Below are positions 5,971-11,655 of a DNA stretch of 11,655 nucleotides, in pieces. The notes under the pieces were generated by a model that did not search any database, had not been told where the DNA came from, and saw only the letters and a program-made list of their open reading frames with translations. Source of the DNA: an uncultured Ruminococcus sp. (GTDB lineage Bacteria; Bacillota; Clostridia; Oscillospirales; CAG-272); the NCBI GenBank assembly GCA_902783905.1, contig CACZSP010000057.1, forward strand, positions 1 to 11,655, given 5' to 3'. The translations under genes were made by a program, and so were the position numbers. Every line of letters starts with the position of its first letter. Position 1 is the first letter of the stretch.

Positions 5971-8900
5971 ATGGATTCGACAACGGAAAAACAGCAGATT
6001 TACGTACCTGAAGGCGCCGAGCTTCCCGTTCAGCCTCCCCGCCGCAAAAAGCGCATCGCCGTCTGGCTCGTTCCGCTGATAATCGTTTCGGCGCTGGCTT
6101 CGGTCCTCGTCGCGCTGTATCTGATTGCCGCTTTCGTTTTTGTTCCCGATCCGGGTTCGTCGATTTCAACCGGGAACAGCCTGATGTTTTCGGAAATAAA
6201 GGAAAAAGCGGACGCGGTCGCTCTGCTTGCCGGAAACCCGGACGCGCCGGGGGACTGCACTGTCAGGGCTGAGTTCAACGGCGACAGTAGGCTTACAGGT
6301 ACGGAAGACGGCTGGTTTTTGCGACTTTCCGCCGCAAGGAACCGGGACGACGAGGCTGCCGTGATCGAGATCGGAAGCGGAAACGCCGTCGCAAAGATCG
6401 AGCTGACCGACGTCGGGGACGATCTGTATATAGGGATCTCCAATCCGAGGCACAGGAAACTCGGAAGCAAAAGAGAGGGATGCTTCAGAATATCGCTCAA
6501 CGGCGCAGCCGAAGCGCTGGATAACTCCTGGCTCAATCCGGCAGTCAGCGACGAATCTCCTCTGGATGAGATCACATATTTTTATTTTCGTCAGTTTCTC
6601 GTGCTTCTTGAGGACGGTAAGAGCGACGCGGAAGAAGAGAAACCCGATTTTTCCGAAGCTGTAAGAGAGATATCCGAAAGTCTTTCGTCTCACCTGAAGA
6701 CCGAAATATCCCGCGATTTTTCGTCCGGTATATTTCCGAAGACGGTCTACACCGTTTCTATCGACTCCGACGGAATACTGGCTTTTCTGGACGATTTTGA
6801 AAAGATCCTTTCAAAACCGCAGAACAGGGAGTATACCGATTTTGTAGATTCGGTTACTTCGCGAACTATACTTATGAACGGCGCGGAGGTCAATCTTAAA
6901 ACCCGTCTTGACACCCTGCGCAACATCTTCGGAATAAGCGGGAGCGGCGTCACACTTACGTTAAAGGACGGATACGGTAGGATAGACGAAATATCCGCTT
7001 CGGCTGTTTTTTATCCGAAACCGGGATCGTTCGTCCTCGCTCAGCCGGATGACCCGTCCGGCTATTTCGAGCCGGCGATCGTTCGCGCCGGATTTTCGGT
7101 AGAGTATGATTACGGCGACGGCGGCAGGTGGTTTTTCGGGCTCGGGAAAAAGGCAGATCCCGACAAAAAGGAGATGCGGATCTCTTCCTCGGTCGAACTG
7201 GTCGACGGAGGCGATAAACCGTCGAAGGTATTCGCGGCGGATCTGACGTACCGTTTCGAAAAGGAAGGTTCAGCCGGAATCTGCGCCGCGGATCTCAGGA
7301 TCACCGACAGGTCCGCCGGTTCGGAAATAACGGCGTCCGTTTCGTATAACGACGAAAGCGAAAGGATTAACGCGTCGGCAAAGATAAATTCAGACGAAAT
7401 AGCGGTAAAAGGTACCCTTTCATTCCCGGATAAGGAGGAAGGCGTTGATAAAAGCCTGTCTTTCAGCGCCGACTACGTCTCTTTCCCGACTTTCACCACC
7501 GTGTTTTCAAAAGACGCGGTGATAACTGTAAAAAAAGAGATACACACCTGCGAGACTGAGTTTTTTAAGATAAGCTTCGCGGGATCTTCCTCCGAAATCG
7601 GTAAACCTGAACACTTTACGGATCTGCTGGACCCCGGAAAGACCGAAAAAGACCTTCTCTGCGACGAGAATGACGGATATCCGGCACTTTTTTCAAGTCT
7701 TATCGGAATGACGGCCCCCGAACAGGATCCCGACGCCGTATACAGCTCGGACGGTTTCCTGCTCGAAGACGGGAATGATTATATAACGCTCTCAACAGTT
7801 TATCTCAAAGAATACGTCGCCGCGCTCAACAAGCTTATCGATTCTTTCGGCACTATCGGAAGCCGGGCCTGTCTTTCGTATCTGCCTTCCGAAAACGGCG
7901 CTCCGTATTATGTTTTCCTTGCCGATCCCGAATCGATGAGCGCGTCGGTATCCGTTTTCGTCTCGCTTCCGGAGGAGATCGCGGAAAAAGCGCATCCCGT
8001 CTCGCGGAGCGGAGGCGTTATGACGATCCATTTCTTCGGAAAAGTCGGAAACCGAGTGGACGGATGCGAAGAAAACAGTTATTATCCGCATAAGTGCGCG
8101 CTTTGCGGAGAGGTTATGAGAGAGGAACTGCCGTACGTAGCCGGACACTGTTTTTCGACGACGATCGCTCCTCTGGAAGACGAAGCCACCGGGATCGTTT
8201 TCGACGCGACCTACGGCAAGTGCGCCCGCTGCGGAAAATATATCATAGAATACAATGGCATTAGTTATCAGTTCGAAGCGAGCGGTGATTCCGCAACGCT
8301 TACGAGCGCGAAAAAGAACGACTCTACCGGCGACGCGAAGACCTGGTGCGTCTCGGTCCCCGCTTACGCCGACGCGGCGAAAAAATACCGCGTGCGAGTG
8401 ATAGCGCCGGGATCGGTAAAGGTCCACGGCGAAGGCGGCGCCGTGTATTTCTGCAGCGGGATCAGGGAAATAAACTGCGATCCTTTCCCGAATGACACTT
8501 TCCTTTATATTCCGGAAAGCGCGGAAAAGGTCGATATGGAGTTTTCCTACGGCCAGACCGTCTTTTTCGGAGGGACCCGTGAGCAGTTCGCCGCTCTCGG
8601 ACTTGTCAACGCCGACGACAAAACGGTTTATGAAAGAAAGCCCGGCTCTGTCGCCGACGTATGCGCTGTCGTCCGGAAAATGATCGGGGAGTATTCCGCA
8701 GTCGGCAAAGCTGTCGAAAAGGGTAAGAAAGATCCAGGTTCCGCTATACTCGAAGCGGGAATTACCGGCTTCAAGACCGTTTCTCCCGATCCGCTTCGCG
8801 AAGGAGAAGTCTGGGACGGGATCGCGGTCGACGATAAAACGGGAATGATCGCCGCGATTTCGGGAGGGACCTTTTATGAGATAGATCCGGACGGTAGATT

Positions 8901-9789
8901 CGATCTCGTCAGCGACCGCTCAAAGATCCCGGGACAGAGGAAAGGGTACGACGAAGTCGACGCGGGAGCGGGAAGAGCCGTCTGCGTTGTTGAAAACAGC
9001 GGTTTCATTCACGTTTATCCGTTGTTGAACGAGCTGAAGACTTCAAACGTATTCGAGACATACTCGGTTTCGGATTCCGTTTCCGGTATTGCCGATCCCG
9101 CAATCATTACCGACGTCTGCATCAGTCCGGATACCGGTCATATCGCTGTTTGTTTCAAGACTGTGAGAGACGGAAACGAAACGGGGTATTTCGTCTTCCT
9201 TGAGCCGGACGGGAACCGTTACGCTTTTTCCGACGCCGTAATGATCGGTTTCTCCGACGGACTGCTTGCCTACGATCCGATCAATCATATGTTCTGGGGA
9301 GTCTCCGCGGGCGGCCTCGGGCAGTTTACGATAAAATGTCCGGGGACGGGCGGAGTTGACCGTGACCCGATCCTTACCGAATCTTCGTCCGGCAGATTCT
9401 GTTCCGGGTATCCGGTCTTTAACGGGAGTTATCGGGAAAGACGGGACCGCCGTTCCGGGATCCTTCCGGGCGAAACGGCAAAAACCGAATGGTACGAGAA
9501 CGCGGTCTGCATATCCGGCAGTTATTCTATTAGAGAATACGTTTATACCGATAAAAGCGGATTTCCCGCGGGGTTCGGCGAGTTTGACGATTATCTTGCG
9601 CTGCACTTCGATTACGGACGTAAATCGGGCGGGTCGGTAATAATAAAGGACGGTACGGTATATACCGTCGTTAACAGAAACGGAAAAGTCTCGTTTATTC
9701 CTGCGCTCTTCGATTACTACCGTGAACTCGGCGACGGGCGTTATCTTCTGTTCACAGGCGGCGGCAGTTCGATCGTCATCGTCGGATAA
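5971..9789 (+). CDS. Large single-pass membrane protein with cysteine-rich ectodomain, function unknown
   Basis: 1272 residues; no family covering the whole protein is recognised. A short basic tail (PPRRKKR, 22-28) precedes one hydrophobic helix (about 29-58), so the N-terminus should be inside and the rest outside the cell. From about 60 to 690 the protein looks beta-rich with alternating polar strands and many Asp, Ser, Gly, and no catalytic motif. Two CxxCG pairs (709-712 and 751-754, 38 residues between) resemble a split zinc ribbon. Residues about 844-888 (IPES..., FFGGTREQFAALGL) resemble the closing unit of BspA-type leucine-rich repeats. From about 946 to the end, strand-rich segments such as GIAVDDKTGMIAAISGG and CISPDTGHIAVCF suggest a beta-propeller. 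The ectodomain has 22 cysteines. Base composition and codon use look like the neighbours. A surface adhesion, binding or envelope-sensing role is possible inference only. Confidence 0.85.
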   Translation: MDSTTEKQQIYVPEGAELPVQPPRRKKRIAVWLVPLIIVSALASVLVALYLIAAFVFVPDPGSSISTGNSLMFSEIKEKADAVALLAGNPDAPGDCTVRAEFNGDSRLTGTEDGWFLRLSAARNRDDEAAVIEIGSGNAVAKIELTDVGDDLYIGISNPRHRKLGSKREGCFRISLNGAAEALDNSWLNPAVSDESPLDEITYFYFRQFLVLLEDGKSDAEEEKPDFSEAVREISESLSSHLKTEISRDFSSGIFPKTVYTVSIDSDGILAFLDDFEKILSKPQNREYTDFVDSVTSRTILMNGAEVNLKTRLDTLRNIFGISGSGVTLTLKDGYGRIDEISASAVFYPKPGSFVLAQPDDPSGYFEPAIVRAGFSVEYDYGDGGRWFFGLGKKADPDKKEMRISSSVELVDGGDKPSKVFAADLTYRFEKEGSAGICAADLRITDRSAGSEITASVSYNDESERINASAKINSDEIAVKGTLSFPDKEEGVDKSLSFSADYVSFPTFTTVFSKDAVITVKKEIHTCETEFFKISFAGSSSEIGKPEHFTDLLDPGKTEKDLLCDENDGYPALFSSLIGMTAPEQDPDAVYSSDGFLLEDGNDYITLSTVYLKEYVAALNKLIDSFGTIGSRACLSYLPSENGAPYYVFLADPESMSASVSVFVSLPEEIAEKAHPVSRSGGVMTIHFFGKVGNRVDGCEENSYYPHKCALCGEVMREELPYVAGHCFSTTIAPLEDEATGIVFDATYGKCARCGKYIIEYNGISYQFEASGDSATLTSAKKNDSTGDAKTWCVSVPAYADAAKKYRVRVIAPGSVKVHGEGGAVYFCSGIREINCDPFPNDTFLYIPESAEKVDMEFSYGQTVFFGGTREQFAALGLVNADDKTVYERKPGSVADVCAVVRKMIGEYSAVGKAVEKGKKDPGSAILEAGITGFKTVSPDPLREGEVWDGIAVDDKTGMIAAISGGTFYEIDPDGRFDLVSDRSKIPGQRKGYDEVDAGAGRAVCVVENSGFIHVYPLLNELKTSNVFETYSVSDSVSGIADPAIITDVCISPDTGHIAVCFKTVRDGNETGYFVFLEPDGNRYAFSDAVMIGFSDGLLAYDPINHMFWGVSAGGLGQFTIKCPGTGGVDRDPILTESSSGRFCSGYPVFNGSYRERRDRRSGILPGETAKTEWYENAVCISGSYSIREYVYTDKSGFPAGFGEFDDYLALHFDYGRKSGGSVIIKDGTVYTVVNRNGKVSFIPALFDYYRELGDGRYLLFTGGGSSIVIVG

Positions 9790-9821
9790 AACAAACCGGA
9801 AACCCGTTCGCGGGTTTCCGG
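9786..9821 (-). terminator. Intrinsic terminator of tRNA-Thr
   Basis: An 11-bp perfect stem, CCGGAAACCCG (9796-9806) with CGGGTTTCCGG (9811-9821), is closed by a TTCG tetraloop. On the minus strand it is followed by TTTGTTTTAT, a good U-run, 14 nt after the tRNA 3' end. On the plus strand the downstream bases are CGTTCATAAAAC, so it is a poor terminator for the membrane protein gene, whose stop codon (9787-9789) lies inside the minus-strand T-run. Confidence 0.85.
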
Positions 9822-9835
9822 CGTTCATAAAACGG

Positions 9836-9908
9836 AGCTGCTAGTCAGAATCGAACTGACGACCTCATCCTTACCAAGGATGTGCTCTACCGACTGAGCC
9901 ATAGCAGC
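9836..9908 (-). tRNA. tRNA-Thr (anticodon GGT)
   Basis: The complement folds as a full cloverleaf: acceptor GCTGCTA/TAGCAGC, D-arm GCTC...GAGC, anticodon stem CATCC/GGATG around loop TTGGTAA with anticodon GGT (decodes ACC and ACU), five-base variable loop AGGTC, and T-arm GTCAG-TTCGATT-CTGAC. It is 73 nt to the discriminator base, which is U. The next three bases are CCG, so the CCA tail is not encoded and must be added by nucleotidyltransferase. It has its own perfect promoter and terminator and stands alone on the minus strand between two plus-strand genes. Confidence 0.96.
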
Positions 9909-9921
9909 GTCAACGTGCGAT

Positions 9922-9950
9922 ATTATAGCAAAAAAAAAGAAGCTTGTCAA
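9922..9950 (-). promoter_or_regulatory. Perfect-consensus promoter of tRNA-Thr
   Basis: On the minus strand TTGACA (complement of 9945-9950) and TATAAT (complement of 9922-9927) are separated by exactly 17 bp. Both hexamers are perfect. Transcription would start near 9915, about 7 nt before the mature tRNA 5' end. The -35 lies 14 bp from the nrdR ribosome binding site on the other strand. Confidence 0.93.
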
Positions 9951-9963
9951 GTGTTTTTTAAAA

Positions 9964-9970
9964 AAAGGAG
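9964..9970 (+). promoter_or_regulatory. Ribosome binding site of nrdR
   Basis: AAAGGAG at 9964-9970 lies 8 nt before the ATG at 9979 and supports this start. I found no convincing plus-strand promoter between the tRNA and this site. Confidence 0.75.
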
Positions 9971-9978
9971 AAAAGAAA

Positions 9979-10437
9979 ATGAAATGTCCCGTGTGCGGAT
10001 GCCTGGAAAGCCGTGTTATCGATTCGCGGCAGAATGTCGAGGGAAACAATATCAAAAGAAGACGTGAGTGCATAAACTGCGGGAAGAGGTTCACGACTTT
10101 CGAAGTCATCGAAGCCGTTCAGACGGTCGTCATAAAAAAGAACGGCTCGAGAGAGCTGTTTGACCGTTCAAAGCTTCTTGGAGGAATCTTCAAGGCTTGC
10201 GAGAAACGGCCGGTCAACGCCGAGCAGATCGCCAACGAGATAGAAGCGGAACTGCAGAATTCACTCAGGCACGAGGTCACTTCGGGGGACATCGGCGAGA
10301 TGGTTATGCGCAAGCTCAAAGAGGCGGACGACGTCGCTTACGTGCGTTTCGCGTCGGTTTACAGGGAGTTCAAGGATATTGAAACCTTTATCAGGGAACT
10401 CAATGAGATGAAGCAGAAATCGGGTGAACAGAATTGA
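9979..10437 (+). CDS. nrdR: Transcriptional repressor NrdR
   Basis: NrdR is an ATP/dATP-sensing zinc-ribbon repressor that binds NrdR boxes ahead of ribonucleotide reductase genes and shuts them down when dATP is high. The 152 residues match the family length. The N-terminal zinc ribbon is complete (C3, C6, C31, C34; MKCPVCG... and CINCGKRFTT), with the basic DNA-binding stretch KRRRE between. The ATP-cone domain follows from about residue 49 (VVIKKNGSRELFDRSKLL). The C-terminus VRFASVYREFKDIETF is highly typical. The start is fixed by a strong ribosome binding site and by the zinc ribbon at residue 3. Its TGA overlaps the TTG start of the following lipoprotein gene. No ribonucleotide reductase gene and no clear NrdR-box pair is seen in the window. 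Confidence 0.98.
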   Translation: MKCPVCGCLESRVIDSRQNVEGNNIKRRRECINCGKRFTTFEVIEAVQTVVIKKNGSRELFDRSKLLGGIFKACEKRPVNAEQIANEIEAELQNSLRHEVTSGDIGEMVMRKLKEADDVAYVRFASVYREFKDIETFIRELNEMKQKSGEQN

Positions 10438-11591
10438 TCGGAGAAATCAGAAGGATTGTATCGCTTCTTTGCGCCTTATTGCTTGTTGCAGGCGTATGCG
10501 GGTGCTCGCGCACTTCGGGAAATCCTGCCGTTTCTTCGGATGACGTCGTTAACGAACCGGCAGGGACCTCAACCGAAACAAAAACCGAAGCCGCAAGCGA
10601 ACCGGGGACCGGTATGGAAGAAATCACAACCTATGACGAAGAACCGACCGGTAGTTCGGTCCCTGAAACAACCGCGCCGGAGGTCACGGGCGGGGAGTCG
10701 TCCGATTCCGGAACGACGTCCCCCGATGCTCCCGCGGGTCCGGAACTGACGCCCGCCGCATGGACGCTTACGGGACCGAACGGCAATACCGTTACCCTTC
10801 TCGGCACCATGCACGTGCTCAAGGAAAGCGATTATCCGATGCCGGCCGAGCTGGCTGAACGTCTTGCCTCCGCTTCGGTAATCGCCGTCGAATGCGACAC
10901 GATCGCCGCAAAATCGGATTTTCAGTATCAGCTTGCCCTGGCTACGTCCATGTATTACACGATCTCGGGAGACGACGTGACGAAGCATATAAGTCCGGAG
11001 AGCGTACAGATACTGACCCGTATTTTTTCCGACTTCGGGCTTGATTTTTCGCTTTATAAACTGATAAAACCCTGGGCGCTTTATTCGGTACTCGACAGCC
11101 TCCCGCTGGCGTCCGCCGGCTACGACAAGGTCCCGGGATACGACGAGTATCTGCTCGAATACGCAAAGCAGAACGGCATCGAGATCCGGGAGGTCGAGTC
11201 GGTCGTGTTTCAGACAGACCTGCTCGTCTCTCAGCCGGACAGGCTGTACGATCTGCTGTTTCAAGAGTACGCCGAGGAGACTCCGCAAACCATGACAGAA
11301 GCGATAGACCTGCTTCACGATCTCTGGGCTTCGGGTGATATCGCCGGAATCGAAGGCGAAATGAGCGACGAAACCGAGCTTCCCGACACCGACGCGGATA
11401 TTGTAGAAGCTTTTTACAGGGCGATGTATACCGACCGGAACGCCGGTATGGCGAAAACCGTAAAAGAACTTCTTGCACAGGACAAAAACGTGCTTTTTGC
11501 GGTCGGAGCCGCGCATTTCGTCGGTGAGGACGGAATAATCAGTCTTCTCGAAAAGGAAGGGCTGAATCCGGTCAGGATAGAGTATCACTGA
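10434..11591 (+). CDS. TraB/GumN family lipoprotein
   Basis: A 385-residue exported protein. The start is a TTG sharing the bases TTGA with the nrdR stop. GGGTGA (10422-10427) lies 6 nt upstream, and only this start includes the signal peptide (next in-frame ATG is residue 61). Residues 1-23 form a signal sequence with a lipobox VCGC, so Cys24 would be lipidated. A Ser/Thr/Pro/Glu-rich linker (about 25-105) tethers the domain to the membrane. From about 108 on the TraB/GumN (TIKI-like) domain is clear: GTMHVL (124-129) with its histidine, an early ECD, the PGYDEYLL and IREVES motifs, RNAGMAKT, and the closing AVGAAHFVGEDGII with GAAH at 358-361. TIKI relatives are metal-dependent proteases using GxxH motifs of this kind, so a protease or hydrolase role outside the membrane is possible. 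The true substrate is unknown. Confidence 0.92.
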   Translation: MIGEIRRIVSLLCALLLVAGVCGCSRTSGNPAVSSDDVVNEPAGTSTETKTEAASEPGTGMEEITTYDEEPTGSSVPETTAPEVTGGESSDSGTTSPDAPAGPELTPAAWTLTGPNGNTVTLLGTMHVLKESDYPMPAELAERLASASVIAVECDTIAAKSDFQYQLALATSMYYTISGDDVTKHISPESVQILTRIFSDFGLDFSLYKLIKPWALYSVLDSLPLASAGYDKVPGYDEYLLEYAKQNGIEIREVESVVFQTDLLVSQPDRLYDLLFQEYAEETPQTMTEAIDLLHDLWASGDIAGIEGEMSDETELPDTDADIVEAFYRAMYTDRNAGMAKTVKELLAQDKNVLFAVGAAHFVGEDGIISLLEKEGLNPVRIEYH

Positions 11592-11655
11592 CGGCAATAT
11601 TTTAAGGCAATACCGCACAATTCGACGCACGCGTCTTGACGGCTCTTTTTGCGCC
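11592..11655. other. Non-coding right edge with short repeats
   Basis: No gene is visible in the last 64 bases. GGCAATA occurs twice (11593-11599 and 11606-11612), GACGC-AC-GCGTC (11624-11635) is a small inverted repeat, and five Ts occur at 11646-11650. TTGACG at 11636-11641 could be a -35 box, but its -10 would lie beyond the window. It may hold a weak terminator for the lipoprotein gene or the edge of a dispersed repeat; neither can be decided here. Confidence 0.3.

Noticed and set aside
9796..9821. Plus-strand intrinsic terminator of the large membrane protein gene
   Set aside because: The stem is strong but the plus-strand bases after it (CGTTCATAAAAC) are not a U-run. The proper U-run is on the minus strand, so it is assigned to the tRNA.
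9909..9978. NrdR box or a nrdR promoter ahead of nrdR
   Set aside because: No pair of 16-bp NrdR-box-like palindromes and no -35/-10 pair of acceptable spacing is seen on the plus strand. TATTAT at 9921 has no matching -35.
10569..11630. 353-codon open frame antisense to the TraB/GumN gene
   Set aside because: It is the antisense shadow of a well-supported gene, with low-complexity Arg/Gly/Phe composition and no start signals.

Overview
The window looks like a chromosomal piece of an anaerobic member of the Bacillota, most likely class Clostridia (possibly an uncultured gut or rumen lineage). The evidence is the era-recO-mutS2 order, a MutS2 with a C-terminal Smr domain, an NrdR repressor, a long clostridial-type PRPP synthetase, strong Shine-Dalgarno sites, and near-consensus sigma-A promoters. 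Assignment below class level is inference from gene content only. I see no phage, transposase, CRISPR or plasmid gene.

Left edge to 477: the 5' part of an unrecognised minus-strand gene (start at 209) diverges from era. The 268-bp gap holds two promoters facing away from each other (minus 278-306, plus 409-437), a perfect 9-bp hairpin in the leader of the minus gene, and a 14-bp palindrome between the promoters. From 478 to 4598 lies a tightly packed operon: era (ribosome assembly GTPase), recO (recombination mediator, GTG start 3 nt after the era stop) and mutS2 (1-nt overlap with recO). These cover ribosome assembly/quality control and DNA repair.

4599-5851: a new promoter drives prs, a long variant of ribose-phosphate pyrophosphokinase. 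Two strong hairpins follow in the 119-bp gap. 5971-9789: a 1272-residue single-pass membrane protein of unknown function, with a short basic cytoplasmic tail, a beta-rich ectodomain with 22 cysteines, a split CxxC...CxxC zinc-ribbon-like motif, a short stretch resembling the end of BspA-type leucine-rich repeats, and a propeller-like C-terminal third. It is the most novel item in the window.

9786-9927 (minus strand): tRNA-Thr(GGT) with a perfect-consensus promoter and its own terminator. 9979-11591: nrdR (repressor of ribonucleotide reductase genes) is translationally coupled, through a TTGA overlap, to a TraB/GumN-family lipoprotein that starts with TTG. No separate promoter is visible for nrdR. 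Any plus-strand transcript reaching it from upstream would pass antisense through the tRNA gene.

The last 64 bases are non-coding, with a short direct repeat and a small palindrome, and run off the window. Most of the window is ordinary housekeeping. The large membrane protein, the unusual regulatory layouts and the variant PRPP synthetase are the parts worth a second look.
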